Shown here: in pieces, positions 1 through 9,241 of the stretch | Layout: every line of letters starts with the position of its first letter | How positions within the stretch are numbered: position 1 is the stretch's first letter | Origin: Thiodiazotropha sp040506275 | Lineage (GTDB): Bacteria > Pseudomonadota > Gammaproteobacteria > Chromatiales > Chromatiaceae | Length of the DNA stretch: 64,000 nt | NCBI GenBank assembly: GCA_040506275.1 | Contig: JBEVXD010000003.1 | Coordinates: 389,633-453,632 of the forward strand | Direction: 5' to 3' | Program-made: the position numbers and the translations under genes | The notes under the pieces: model-generated | The model's input: the letters and a program-made list of their open reading frames with translations, nothing else | What the model was told of the DNA's origin: nothing | Databases searched by the model: none

Positions 1-2
1 AG

Positions 3-653
3 CAACTGAGTAAATCGTCTCTTCCCGATTTTCTACAGGATGAACTTCGAACCACGTTTAAAGATCATTGCAGCACACCAAACACACCCAGTAGTGTCGA
101 GTGTCAATCTGGGTGCGATGCGATATGTGATGAATTTCTATCCCATGACATCACTGAGAACATCGAACAGATTCCGGACATAGTAAGTGACTGCATCGAC
201 AATGATGAATTACTCATCTCCAACCAGATAAGCCTTGCCATGAAACCTAATTGGTCATGGCATCAAACCCTTAGCTTTATCTATGAAAAGATAATTTTTA
301 ACAATATCCAAGCCAGTAGCAATGAACAGGTTGAGAAAAAGACCTTTAATTGGCTAATCGTTTTATCTGGCTCAATAGCCGCACTGCAAGTTCAATTTCT
401 TCAGGCCGCCATGGATAACATTAAAACCATGCAGGAGAACGTCACTCTGCCTTTCCAAAGCCAGGAAACACTGAGTGCCATGAGTGATGATGAGAGAAGT
501 CTATACATCAGTGAGCGAAATGGAATACGTCAGCGCTTCATCACAGCGAAATCCAACTACCAGGCCAATATTCGACTGTTTGGAATGGTCACTCAAATGC
601 TCACAAGCCTGTTTGGCTTATTCAGCCGTCCTTGCAGACTTCGCGCTAATTGA
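3..653 (+). CDS. Unrecognised protein, 5' end outside the window
   Basis: The reading frame is open from base 3, well upstream of the first ATG at 240, so this is the C-terminal 216 codons of a gene that enters from the left edge. The visible part has a Cys-containing hydrophilic stretch, then a moderately hydrophobic segment (FNWLIVLSGSIAALQV) and a hydrophobic C-terminal stretch (LFGMVTQMLTSLFGLF) followed by a basic tail, RPCRLRAN. That suggests membrane association. It converges on the metalloprotease gene and the two overlap by 8 bp at their 3' ends. I do not recognise the family. The last hydrophobic stretch continues in the +1 frame, so a frameshift near 620 is possible but unproven. 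Confidence 0.55.
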   Translation, partial: QLSKSSLPDFLQDELRTTFKDHCSTPNTPSSVECQSGCDAICDEFLSHDITENIEQIPDIVSDCIDNDELLISNQISLAMKPNWSWHQTLSFIYEKIIFNNIQASSNEQVEKKTFNWLIVLSGSIAALQVQFLQAAMDNIKTMQENVTLPFQSQETLSAMSDDERSLYISERNGIRQRFITAKSNYQANIRLFGMVTQMLTSLFGLFSRPCRLRAN

Positions 654-2859
654 TCCTGCACCAGAGGCTATAACGAAATACGCTAACAACTCCCAAGATA
701 AGATTCAGCAACCAAATCAATCCACCACCGCCGGGACTGTCAAATTTAGTTGCGCTATCAGCATCGGTAAATAGTGTTCCGTGTTCCAGACTATCACCGT
801 CCATTGACCTACAATCATCTGCAATAGTGAGTTCCCCCCCCTCAACTTCCAATGGGGTATCGGTAAGATCAAAAAACAGACCATCCGCACAGGCCAGCAT
901 CACACGACCTCTTACAAGCGTAATATCGGGAAGTTCGAACACTGCTGAGCCACTATTGGCAAACCGCCCCAGGTTCAACAACGTCATGCCCGAATCCTGA
1001 TACTCGCAGAAGGTTGTTGGGGGATCACTTTCATTCAGACTAAGCAGACTGATCTCTACTTCCGGACAGCTCAGTTCAGTACCTGCAGTTGACCAGTTGA
1101 GTGATTGAGTGGAACCACTACTAAACTGACCGCCACTATTGATTGAACCGCCGGTTATCTCAAAGCTTCCTGAGTCACTGTTCACTGTAATCTCAAGATC
1201 GTCACTTGCGACACCTGACTCTCCATCCCGTACGGTAAGTCTTAAGTTAAGTTGACGGTCTGTTTCCGGGAGGGTTTCACCAATCTCGTAGTTATCTGAA
1301 ATGACTGTACTAAGCCGAGGAAAATAGCGCTCTGGGGTAGTCTTTGGCAGATAGGTTCTAAACAGAGGATTGTTCTCGCCAGGCAGGTCAGTACCAATTG
1401 TCGTTGCATCAGTCGACCCTGTATCACCCCCCGCATCCATCTCATCCCACTGGTAGGAGAGTGAATCCCCATCGAGATCACTTGCCTGCCCAGTGACACG
1501 AAAAGGTGTGCCAGCCGGAATGGTATAGAGATCGTCAATCCCCGCAACACCAGCATCGACAACAGGTGCACTATTACCACTATTGACCAGAGTGCCACAT
1601 GCTCCCCCAGGACCCTCATCTATGAAGCTGCGCATCTCCTGAATGCTGAGAGCATGGAAGGTTGCATCTGAATTGAGTTGCAGGTTCTCATCGCCACAGA
1701 TGCCGGCATAACTCATGATTGTCGAACCACTACCCGGCTCAACCGCACTAACTCCGACTCGGTTTATGCCGCCACAGTTGGCCGTGGTGCCATTGAATGA
1801 GTGGTTGGCATTGAGCTGGTGTCCCAACTCATGAGCGACAAAATCGATATAGAATACATCGCTGTCAGGTTTTGACGTGCCGGTATAAGCCTGCGCCTTG
1901 AAACTCTGACAGGCGGAACCCACACTGGCCAGGCCTCCTCCCAGAATCCCAAACAGGTGGCCAATATCGTAATTATCAACCCCAAGGGTAAAGTCAAGAT
2001 TCTCTTGATTCTCGGTCAGCATGGTTGGAATTGCACTGGGTGAGTGCGAGTAGGGATCAGACCCTGCATCGGTGTAGATTATCCGATCATTATTGCCCAC
2101 CAGCTGAAACTGTACAGCCAGATCCCTTCCATAGATCTGATTGACCCGGTTGATGGCGGTTACAATCTGAGCAAGGGTTTCACTCTTACTGCCGCCAAAA
2201 TAGGCAGTGTACTCACCAGTCGCCGCTACTGCCAAACGGTAGATACGTCGTTGATCACTACTCTGTGTCTGTTGCGCTGCAGTGACATCAGTTTGGGCCA
2301 CAGGAACAGCCTTGGCCTTCTGATGGATCTGGCATATATGAGGGGCCTTTGTCAGCCCGATTGCGCTGGCGTAATCCTCTTTGTAGAAGCTGCGATATTT
2401 TCCAGCTTCATCCGGATCGATATAGATTGTTCCCGAAGGAGTCGAGAGCATGGCGTGGAAACCCTTTGGCGTCAGGTCAATCCTTCCTGTAGTGGCAGGC
2501 TCGTCTATACCCCTGACCCGGTAGGTAGCTATTTCGGGATATCGTTCAGCCAGAGCGGGCGCCATGATGGGTGAATATTCAACCCTGAAACGCTGCATCT
2601 GACCATGAGGCATCGGCAGGACCAGTTCCACGCCCATTTCAGGATTGGCATTGGATTCAGCAGGGGCCTGCAACAACAGGCTTTGCATTTTATTCAGATC
2701 AGCTTGTAGCGCACGGTAATAGAGGTGGTCGCCAGTTGCACTTTTGGCAACAAAGGTCTGGCTATCGAGATCACGCCAGATGCCCTCGTCCGCATTCAGA
2801 GGAAGCGCCAGAAACAGCCAGATCCATCCGCTCAACTTTATCCAGTTGAATTTCCGCAT
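646..2859 (-). CDS. Secreted reprolysin-like (M12B-type) zinc metalloprotease with GlyGly-CTERM-like tail
   Basis: This 737-residue protein is predicted to be exported. It has an N-terminal signal peptide (KLSGWIWLFLALPLNADEG) and then a prodomain-like region to about residue 200. A metzincin domain follows with the zinc motif HELGHQLNANHSF near residue 343, in which three His bind zinc and Glu is the catalytic base. A downstream SIMSY-like Met-turn (STIMSYAGICG) fits the fold. Residues 430-640 look like Ig/cadherin-type beta domains. The C terminus is Gly-rich (SPGGGG), then one hydrophobic helix, then Arg-containing residues, which resembles the GlyGly-CTERM/rhombosortase sorting tail. The start is an ATG preceded by AGAGGA. 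The substrate is unknown. Confidence 0.85.
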   Translation of the reverse strand: MRKFNWIKLSGWIWLFLALPLNADEGIWRDLDSQTFVAKSATGDHLYYRALQADLNKMQSLLLQAPAESNANPEMGVELVLPMPHGQMQRFRVEYSPIMAPALAERYPEIATYRVRGIDEPATTGRIDLTPKGFHAMLSTPSGTIYIDPDEAGKYRSFYKEDYASAIGLTKAPHICQIHQKAKAVPVAQTDVTAAQQTQSSDQRRIYRLAVAATGEYTAYFGGSKSETLAQIVTAINRVNQIYGRDLAVQFQLVGNNDRIIYTDAGSDPYSHSPSAIPTMLTENQENLDFTLGVDNYDIGHLFGILGGGLASVGSACQSFKAQAYTGTSKPDSDVFYIDFVAHELGHQLNANHSFNGTTANCGGINRVGVSAVEPGSGSTIMSYAGICGDENLQLNSDATFHALSIQEMRSFIDEGPGGACGTLVNSGNSAPVVDAGVAGIDDLYTIPAGTPFRVTGQASDLDGDSLSYQWDEMDAGGDTGSTDATTIGTDLPGENNPLFRTYLPKTTPERYFPRLSTVISDNYEIGETLPETDRQLNLRLTVRDGESGVASDDLEITVNSDSGSFEITGGSINSGGQFSSGSTQSLNWSTAGTELSCPEVEISLLSLNESDPPTTFCEYQDSGMTLLNLGRFANSGSAVFELPDITLVRGRVMLACADGLFFDLTDTPLEVEGGELTIADDCRSMDGDSLEHGTLFTDADSATKFDSPGGGGLIWLLNLILGVVSVFRYSLWCRIN

Positions 2860-2966
2860 TATGTCCTCTTAATTTTTCCCGACCGCTAAAGAGTACACCA
2901 AGATGATTGAATGGCCAGGGAGCAGAAAAGCGATCCTCTTCAATGAATTCGCCTGTGCTATTGCCT

Positions 2967-4400
2967 TCAGCCCTTCAGCTTACCGAGCAGGATTTTATTG
3001 ACCTGTCCAGGATTGGCTTTTCCCTGGGTCTGTTTCATTACCTGACCGACAAAAAAGCCTAACAGCTTATCCTTGCCAGCCCGGAACTGCTCTACCTGTT
3101 TCGGGTTATTGGCGATAATTTCGTCAATGATCGACTCGATTTGCCCTGTATCGGTGATCTGTTTCAACCCTTTGGCCTCGATCACCGAATCAGCATCCCC
3201 ATCGCCCTGCCAAATACCTTCGAATACCTGCTTCGCCAGCTTGCCAGAGATGGTGTTGTCTGCAATCCGCTTCAGCAAACCGCCAAGATGTTCAGCGCTG
3301 ACTGGAGACTCACTGATTTCCAGCCCCGCTTTGTTCAGTGCACCTGCAAGCTCCACAGTCACCCAGTTTGCCGCCATCTTCGGAGTGGCGCCGGTGGCTA
3401 CCACCTGTTCAAAATAGTCCGCCTGCAGTCGGCTTTGGGTCAGCATCTTCGCGTCATCAGTGGAGAGTTGATAGTCTGACTCGAAACGGCGCTCTTTCTG
3501 ATCTGGCAGTTCCGGCATACTCTGCTTTGCCTGATCCAGACGTTGTGACGTGATCTCGACCGGCAGAAGATCTGGATCAGGGAAATAACGATAGTCGTTA
3601 GCCTCTTCCTTGCTGCGCATAGAGCGGGTCTCATCGCGATCCGCATCATACAGGCGAGTCTCCTGCACAATCCTCTTTCCACTTTCGAGGAGATCGATCT
3701 GACGCTCTCTTTCGAAATTCATCGCACGCTCGAGAAAGCGAAACGAGTTGATGTTCTTCAACTCAGTTCTGGTACCGAACATTTCCTGACCCATGGGCCG
3801 CATGGAAAGATTGGCATCAACACGAAATGAGCCCTCCTGCATATTGCCATCACAGATACCCAGATAGACCACCAACTGATGGATCTTGCGGGCATAGGCC
3901 ACCGCTTCCTTGATGGAGCGCATGTCAGGTTCTGAGACGATTTCAAGCAGTGGCGTTCCAGCGCGGTTCAGGTCAATACCGCTCATGCCGTGAAAATCCT
4001 CGTGAAGTGACTTCCCCGCATCCTCTTCAAGATGAGCACGGGTAATCCCGATTATCTTCTGCTGACCATTTTCAAGATCGATAGAGAGTGATCCCTTGCC
4101 GACTATAGGAAGATCGAGTTGGCTTATCTGATATCCCTTCGGAAGATCCGGATAGAAGTAGTTTTTACGTGCAAATACCGAACGCGAACCGATCTCCGCA
4201 TCAACAGCCAAGCCGAACATTAACGCCATATTCACAGCGGCTTCATTGAGAACCGGCAGTACACCTGGAAATCCCAGATCAACGATGCAGGCCTGGGTAT
4301 TTGGCTCAGCTCCGTAGGCGATGGACGCTCCGGAAAAAATCTTCGATTTGGAGGCAAGTTGGGTATGTATTTCCAGCCCGATGACGGTTTCCCACTGCAT
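2967..4400 (-). CDS. gatB: Aspartyl/glutamyl-tRNA(Asn/Gln) amidotransferase subunit B
   Basis: GatB is the tRNA-binding and kinase-like subunit of the GatCAB amidotransferase. The complex converts Glu-tRNA(Gln) and/or Asp-tRNA(Asn) to the amide forms. The 477 residues match the family's usual length. The family start MQWETVIGLEIHTQL and the DLPKGYQISQ and FRVDANLS segments are visible, followed by the helical tail domain ending in VNKILLGKLKG. It is the last gene of gatC-gatA-gatB on the minus strand, with a gap of about 130 bp after gatA. Whether it serves Gln, Asn or both depends on glnS/asnS, which are not in the window. Confidence 0.97.
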   Translation of the reverse strand: MQWETVIGLEIHTQLASKSKIFSGASIAYGAEPNTQACIVDLGFPGVLPVLNEAAVNMALMFGLAVDAEIGSRSVFARKNYFYPDLPKGYQISQLDLPIVGKGSLSIDLENGQQKIIGITRAHLEEDAGKSLHEDFHGMSGIDLNRAGTPLLEIVSEPDMRSIKEAVAYARKIHQLVVYLGICDGNMQEGSFRVDANLSMRPMGQEMFGTRTELKNINSFRFLERAMNFERERQIDLLESGKRIVQETRLYDADRDETRSMRSKEEANDYRYFPDPDLLPVEITSQRLDQAKQSMPELPDQKERRFESDYQLSTDDAKMLTQSRLQADYFEQVVATGATPKMAANWVTVELAGALNKAGLEISESPVSAEHLGGLLKRIADNTISGKLAKQVFEGIWQGDGDADSVIEAKGLKQITDTGQIESIIDEIIANNPKQVEQFRAGKDKLLGFFVGQVMKQTQGKANPGQVNKILLGKLKG

Positions 4401-4532
4401 ATCTCTAACTCTATGTTTACTTAGTCTGGTTTGTGTCGTCGGCCTAAGGCTCGACTAGACGCTTATGACTGCATGCTCTGATGCAGCCCATAACAGAGGA
4501 TCATCCCATATCGCTGGGCTATCATCGATAGA

Positions 4533-5987
4533 TTAAGCCATTCCCTCAGGGATTAATCGATGCCACTCTGTCTCCTGTTGAAACCGATGCGCCACATTCA
4601 GCAGCTTGGCTTCTGAAAAATAGTTACCTATGAGTTGTAGACCCACCGGCAGACCATTCACCGGTCCCACCGGCAGTGACATACCTGGCAGACCAGCCAG
4701 ATTAGCTGCAATGGTATAGATATCATTGAGGTACATGGTAACCGGATCGTTGGTCTTCTCACCCAGGTTGAATGCGGTTGCGGGTGTAGCCGGCCCCATA
4801 ATGACATCCACTTTCTCAAATGCCTGCTTGAAATCGTCTGAGATCAGATGACGGGTTTTCTGTGCTTTGAGATAGTAGGCATCATAGTAACCCGCCGAGA
4901 GCGCATAGGTTCCAATCATGATACGCCGCTTGACCTCACTACCAAAACCTTCACCCCGTGATCGTTTGTAGAGATCCTCAAGATCTTTGGGCTCTTCACA
5001 ACGGTAGCCGAAACGTGCTCCATCGAATCGTGACAGATTGGAAGAGCACTCTGCAGGAGCAACAACATAGTATGTCGGCACAGCTAAATGGCTGTTGGGC
5101 AGACTGATTTCGGTCACCTCAGCGCCCAGGCTCTTGTAGATGTCGATGGCAGCTTCTATTGAAGCGGTCACATCTGAATCGAGACCCTCACCAAAATACT
5201 CTTTCGGCAGCCCGATTTTCAGCCCCTCAAGGGAATCGCTGAGGCCAGAAGAGTAGTCGGGCACGGGTTGATCAGCACTGGTGGAGTCTTTAGGGTCGAA
5301 TCCTGCCATGGCCTGGAGCAGTAATGCGGCATCCTCTGCGCTGGCAGCCATTGGACCTGCCTGATCAAGACTGGAGGCAAATGCAATCATACCGAAGCGG
5401 GAGATACGGCCGTAGGTCGGCTTGAGGCCGGTAATGCCACACAAAGCTGCTGGCTGACGTATCGAACCACCTGTATCCGTACCCGTAGCAGCTGAAGCCA
5501 ATCTTGCTGCTACTGCTGCAGCTGAACCGCCGGAGGAACCACCAGGCACCCTGTTCAGATCCCAGGGGTTATGCACAGGGCCATAAAAGCTGGTCTCGTT
5601 CGATGACCCCATGGCGAATTCATCCATGTTGGCCTTGCCGAGAGTAACCACGCCAGCCTGCTTTAACTTGGTAACCACGGTGGCGTCATAGGGCGAGATA
5701 AAATTATCCAGCATCCTTGATCCACAGCTAGTCTTCACACCCTGGGTGCAAAAAATGTCTTTTTGCACGATCGGAATACCGGTCAAAGGCCCGGCCTCTC
5801 CCGATTCTATTTTCTGATCCGCTACCGCCGCTTCAGCCAGGGCCTGTTCCGGAGTAGTGGTGATGAAGGCATTGATCTCACCATCCAAGCGCTCGATACG
5901 CTCGATGTAATGGCGGGTCAACTCTACACTGGAAAATTCACCGGCTTTTAGACCGACACCCAGCTCAACAATGGTTTTCTTATGCAT
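4533..5987 (-). CDS. gatA: Aspartyl/glutamyl-tRNA(Asn/Gln) amidotransferase subunit A
   Basis: This is the amidase subunit that hydrolyses glutamine and channels ammonia to GatB. The amidase-signature catalytic triad is present: Lys in IVQKDIFCTQG near residue 76, cis-Ser in PGGSSGGSAAAVAARL, and the nucleophilic Ser in GTDTGGSIRQPAALCG. The length of 484 is normal. It lies between gatC, about 40 bp upstream, and gatB downstream, and is probably co-transcribed with them. Only a weak purine-rich ribosome site (GTGAAG) precedes the ATG. Confidence 0.97.
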   Translation of the reverse strand: MHKKTIVELGVGLKAGEFSSVELTRHYIERIERLDGEINAFITTTPEQALAEAAVADQKIESGEAGPLTGIPIVQKDIFCTQGVKTSCGSRMLDNFISPYDATVVTKLKQAGVVTLGKANMDEFAMGSSNETSFYGPVHNPWDLNRVPGGSSGGSAAAVAARLASAATGTDTGGSIRQPAALCGITGLKPTYGRISRFGMIAFASSLDQAGPMAASAEDAALLLQAMAGFDPKDSTSADQPVPDYSSGLSDSLEGLKIGLPKEYFGEGLDSDVTASIEAAIDIYKSLGAEVTEISLPNSHLAVPTYYVVAPAECSSNLSRFDGARFGYRCEEPKDLEDLYKRSRGEGFGSEVKRRIMIGTYALSAGYYDAYYLKAQKTRHLISDDFKQAFEKVDVIMGPATPATAFNLGEKTNDPVTMYLNDIYTIAANLAGLPGMSLPVGPVNGLPVGLQLIGNYFSEAKLLNVAHRFQQETEWHRLIPEGMA

Positions 5988-6027
5988 GGTTTGACTTCAC
6001 TGACTATGAGTAACGGTCAAAAGAGAA

Positions 6028-6315
6028 TTACTCAATAACCTTGGGGACAAGATAGAGACCGTTTTCCACTTGAGGCGCCACAGACTGATTCTCTTCACGA
6101 CAATCTACTTCAGTAACTTCATCCTGTCGCAGTCGTTGTGCCATATGAAGGGGGTGAGACATGGGCTCGATATCATCGGTCTCCACCGCCTCCAGCTGCT
6201 CGACCAATGCGAGAATTTTACTCAACTCAGTGGCGTAGCCTTCAACCTGATTCTCATCCAGCGCCATCCGCGCCAAATGGGCAATTTTTTCAACATCGGA
6301 GCGATCTAGTGACAT
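6028..6315 (-). CDS. gatC: Aspartyl/glutamyl-tRNA(Asn/Gln) amidotransferase subunit C
   Basis: This small 95-residue subunit wraps between GatA and GatB and stabilises the complex. The N terminus (SLDRSDVEKIAHLARMAL) and the LSKILALVEQL, EPMSHPLHMAQRLRQDEV and YLVPKVIE segments are characteristic. It is the first gene of the gatCAB operon, so the promoter should lie in the gap above 6316. Confidence 0.95.
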   Translation of the reverse strand: MSLDRSDVEKIAHLARMALDENQVEGYATELSKILALVEQLEAVETDDIEPMSHPLHMAQRLRQDEVTEVDCREENQSVAPQVENGLYLVPKVIE

Positions 6316-6678
6316 CCGGCTGATTCCTGGTTCAAAAAAGAGAGGAATCTATCATATTCTGCTCACTGGATACATGCTGAAGACAATCACCACTCAGGCA
6401 AATCAGGGACATTCAGGCGGTTTAATTAACTAATTCTGCAGATACTAGGGCAGCCTAATTGCGAAATTGTGACAAGCATTCCGCTTTAACCCTGAGAATA
6501 AGCAACTATAATACCCTTATAGGGGCAGTTGGGATATTATTCCCAACATACTATCGAGCTTATTATATTCTAGGGAATATTTGACCAAAATCGATAAATA
6601 TCAAAGACAATGAGCATCAACCAAGATTACAGTCAAAACTTAGAGAATTGCCGTTTATCAGGATAGTCAAATATCGAT
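6316..6678. other. Intergenic region between divergent gatC and the DUF6502-like gene
   Basis: The two flanking genes are transcribed away from each other, so this 363-bp AT-rich stretch should hold both promoters. I see no coding potential. It contains a perfect inverted repeat at 6528-6547 and a smaller one (CCC-TTATA-GGG) just before it. Confidence 0.6.
6528..6547. promoter_or_regulatory. Inverted repeat, candidate operator
   Basis: The perfect 7-bp arms GTTGGGA and TCCCAAC are separated by TATTAT. Together with the adjacent CCC-TTATA-GGG at about 6514-6524 this resembles a dimeric repressor site. It lies about 130 bp upstream of the DUF6502-like gene. It is too short and lacks the T tract needed for a convincing terminator. 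The regulator is unknown. Confidence 0.3.
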
Positions 6679-7488
6679 ATGGACACAAACCGCAAAGTAC
6701 TTACCTCCTCAATCCTGAAGCTGCTTAGGCCGCTTGTCAGACTCATGCTGCGAAATGGATTTACTTATGGTGACTTTGCCGACCTTAGTAAGTGGATATT
6801 TATGGATGTCGCTTCACATGAGTTCGGAATTCCAGGCCGTAAACAGACAGTCTCCCGGGTTTCTGTCATTACCGGCCTGACCCGCAAAGAGGTCAGTCGA
6901 CTACAGAAGATCGACAAACCGGATGATAGCGCCATCGCCCATCAATACAACAGGGCTGCCAGAGTCATTTCCGGCTGGCTCAGGGATCAACGCTTCTTAA
7001 CCAAGAAGGGTGAACCGGCCCCATTAAAATTTGACCAGGGTAAAAACAATTTCAGTGACTTGGTACGTGAACACAGTGGCGACGTCCCACCCAGGGCTAT
7101 CTATGACGAACTACTAAGAGTCGGCACCATAGCTAAAGATGAGTCGGGAAAAATCACACTGCTCAGTGACGGCTACATTCCACGTACTGGTGAGACGGGC
7201 AAGCTGCATATTCTGGGAACTGATGTAGAACTTCTTATCGAAACTATCGACCATAATCTACAAACAGGCTCTCAATCACCCTTTTTCCAGCGCAAAGTCT
7301 CCTACAATAATCTACCAGCGGAAGCGCTACCTGAATTTCGTAACTTAAGCGCCGAAAAGTCGCAAGCGCTTCTATTGGAATGCGACAGATATCTTTCCCA
7401 GCATGATCGGGATATTGAACCAAACTCAGATGGTACCGGACGCAAGCAGGCGGGTATCGGAATATATTACTTTGAAAAGGATGTATAG
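6679..7488 (+). CDS. DUF6502-like protein
   Basis: This 269-residue protein has no signal peptide and is probably cytosolic. The N terminus (SILKLLRPLVRLMLRNGFTYGDF, then QTVSRVSVITGLTRKEVSRL) looks like a winged-helix or HTH-like fold of the type I associate with DUF6502. That assignment is from memory. No catalytic motif is visible. The gene ends 4 bp before the start of the DUF5666-like lipoprotein gene, so the two are almost certainly co-transcribed and translationally coupled. A regulatory role is possible but unproven. Confidence 0.65.
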   Translation: MDTNRKVLTSSILKLLRPLVRLMLRNGFTYGDFADLSKWIFMDVASHEFGIPGRKQTVSRVSVITGLTRKEVSRLQKIDKPDDSAIAHQYNRAARVISGWLRDQRFLTKKGEPAPLKFDQGKNNFSDLVREHSGDVPPRAIYDELLRVGTIAKDESGKITLLSDGYIPRTGETGKLHILGTDVELLIETIDHNLQTGSQSPFFQRKVSYNNLPAEALPEFRNLSAEKSQALLLECDRYLSQHDRDIEPNSDGTGRKQAGIGIYYFEKDV

Positions 7489-7492
7489 CTGT

Positions 7493-8887
7493 ATGGCTAG
7501 TACAAACAGATTTTTTACCCCAATTGTCTGCACCATCCTGCTCAGTGCACTCTACAGCTGTGGCGGTGGTGGCGGAGGTTCGCAAGTTGCAGATGGCGGT
7601 ATAGGCGGAACCGGGGTTACCCAAGGCCGGGTCACCAGTTTTGGATCGATTTTCGTCAACGGCATAGAATATGAGACAGACAACGCCAACTTCACTGTAA
7701 ATAATGCTGATGGAACCCAGAATGACCTGGCAATAGGTATGGTGGTACGAATCAATGGCAGTAGTGACCCAGACACTGCAACAGGCGAAGCTGAAAGTGT
7801 TGAATATGACAGTCTGATCGAAGGGGTAGTCGACGCCAATAACATAGCAACCAATGACACCCTGATCATCATGAATCAAACCATTATCGTGGATCAGGAT
7901 ACCGTCTATGAGAATCCCTTCGATGCCACGACACTGGAAGCACTCCCCATCAACAGTGTGGTAGAGGTAAGTGGTTTTACCGATGGTAACGGCGACATCC
8001 TTGCAACCCGCATTGAAGTCGAATCCCTGGGTTGGGCCGGTGACGATCTGGAAGTATCCGGTGTTGTTAGCAATATCTCAGGCACTCAGTTTCAGATCGG
8101 CGATCTGGTCATTGAAGCAGCTGATGCGCTGCCCATTCCCCCTGAAGGCACCTTTGTAGAAGTTGAAGGTAATAGCTTTTCCGGCAATATCTTTGAAGCC
8201 GACTCCATCGAAATCGAAGGGGACGGCACCAACCAGATTGCTGATGATGGGGAGGAGGTCGAAATTGAGGGCAGAATCACCTCGGCACTGGACAGCCAGG
8301 ATCAGTTTGCATTAAACGGCCAACTTGTCGATGCCTCAGCCACTAGTTTCAGTGGCCAGACCAGCATGCTGACTGTTGGCCGGTTGGCCGAAGTGGAAGG
8401 TGTCATGGACGGATCCATACTCCTTGCTGAAGAGATTGAACTCAAGGTGGAAGCATCAGAAAGAGGCGAATTGGCTGGCATTCTGGGGGCAGGTAACGTT
8501 GATACAGCAGCGGGAACCGTCACCCTGCTTGGACAGACCATCCAGATCAACAACTCCACCATCATGAAAAGTGACTTGGAAGGTGAATCCACCTTTACCC
8601 TGACTCAACTCGAAGAGACAGACTACCTGGAAGCCAAAATCTATAGTGACAACGGCATTTTAATCGCCACAAAACTGGAACGTGATGACCCACCACGTAA
8701 CCACACGGCCGAAGTCGAGGGAGTCCCAACCTTCATCGATGACAATACAATCACTGTTTTTGGTGTTGTCGTTGATCTATCCGGTGTTAACTATCAATTC
8801 TCATCGAGCATTGTCGAGATTGAGGGCAACTATATCGACGGCGTGCTTGTTGCCGACGCGGTTGAAAACGAAGAGGACGATGATTGA
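7493..8887 (+). CDS. DUF5666-like lipoprotein with repeated beta domains
   Basis: I chose the ATG at 7493, with AAAGGA about 11 bp upstream, because it gives a clean lipoprotein signal: RFFTPIVCTILLSALYSC with Cys in a lipobox, followed by six Gly. Longer starts would bury the signal peptide. The mature part (about 435 residues) is acidic and made of about six related 55-70-residue units. Each carries a xGxV/I...F.I.G..V.. core and ends in EVEG or a similar segment, as in the DUF5666 family. The C terminus is EDDD. It is predicted to be anchored in the outer membrane or periplasm. Function is unknown. It is coupled to the DUF6502-like gene. Confidence 0.75.
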   Translation: MASTNRFFTPIVCTILLSALYSCGGGGGGSQVADGGIGGTGVTQGRVTSFGSIFVNGIEYETDNANFTVNNADGTQNDLAIGMVVRINGSSDPDTATGEAESVEYDSLIEGVVDANNIATNDTLIIMNQTIIVDQDTVYENPFDATTLEALPINSVVEVSGFTDGNGDILATRIEVESLGWAGDDLEVSGVVSNISGTQFQIGDLVIEAADALPIPPEGTFVEVEGNSFSGNIFEADSIEIEGDGTNQIADDGEEVEIEGRITSALDSQDQFALNGQLVDASATSFSGQTSMLTVGRLAEVEGVMDGSILLAEEIELKVEASERGELAGILGAGNVDTAAGTVTLLGQTIQINNSTIMKSDLEGESTFTLTQLEETDYLEAKIYSDNGILIATKLERDDPPRNHTAEVEGVPTFIDDNTITVFGVVVDLSGVNYQFSSSIVEIEGNYIDGVLVADAVENEEDDD

Positions 8888-9241
8888 GATTTAACCAGTA
8901 ACAGCCGACCAGACCTAACGATTGCCAGGTCTGGTTGGCGCTTTTAGTAATAGTGCCTGTAGTAACCCAGCCTGTAAAAAACCTGGGTAGAGCTCATTTC
9001 CTACAATCTCCACCCATCCTGAACCCTCAGTTTCAAGCATAAAATCTTTTTTATCCTCAAAAAGCGTGAATTCTGCGCTAATCCCCATCCCCATTCTTGC
9101 TCAACTCCTGTACCATTGATAGATTAGCCGTCTTTTGGTTTATCCAGGATCTTTCGGGCAGATGTAGTGGCAATCCCGCTGCCGTTCCGAACCTCGATAA
9201 GCCCATATATCAACCACTGACACGAGAAGATAAAAAGATCC
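8888..9241. other. Intergenic region before mreB
   Basis: This 354-bp gap holds the terminator at 8903-8944 for the upstream lipoprotein gene. The remainder is presumably the mreB promoter and leader. No gene is supported; the short frames on either strand have no convincing start or homology. Confidence 0.5.
8903..8944 (+). terminator. Rho-independent terminator after the DUF5666-like gene
   Basis: The arms GCCGACCAGACCT and AGGTCTGGTTGGC pair with one mismatch around a 10-nt loop and are followed by GCTTTT. The stem begins 16 bp after the stop codon. Confidence 0.8.

Noticed and set aside
484..774. Alternative plus-strand frame overlapping the partial gene at the left edge
   Set aside because: It begins inside the longer frame open from base 3 and runs into the protease 3' end. 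It was kept only as a hint of a possible frameshift.
2044..2574. 176-codon plus-strand frame inside the metalloprotease gene
   Set aside because: Antisense to a protein with signal peptide and zinc motif; no own signals.
7244..7879. 211-codon reverse frame across the DUF6502/DUF5666 junction
   Set aside because: Antisense to two genes with good starts, a lipobox and repeats; no supporting signals.
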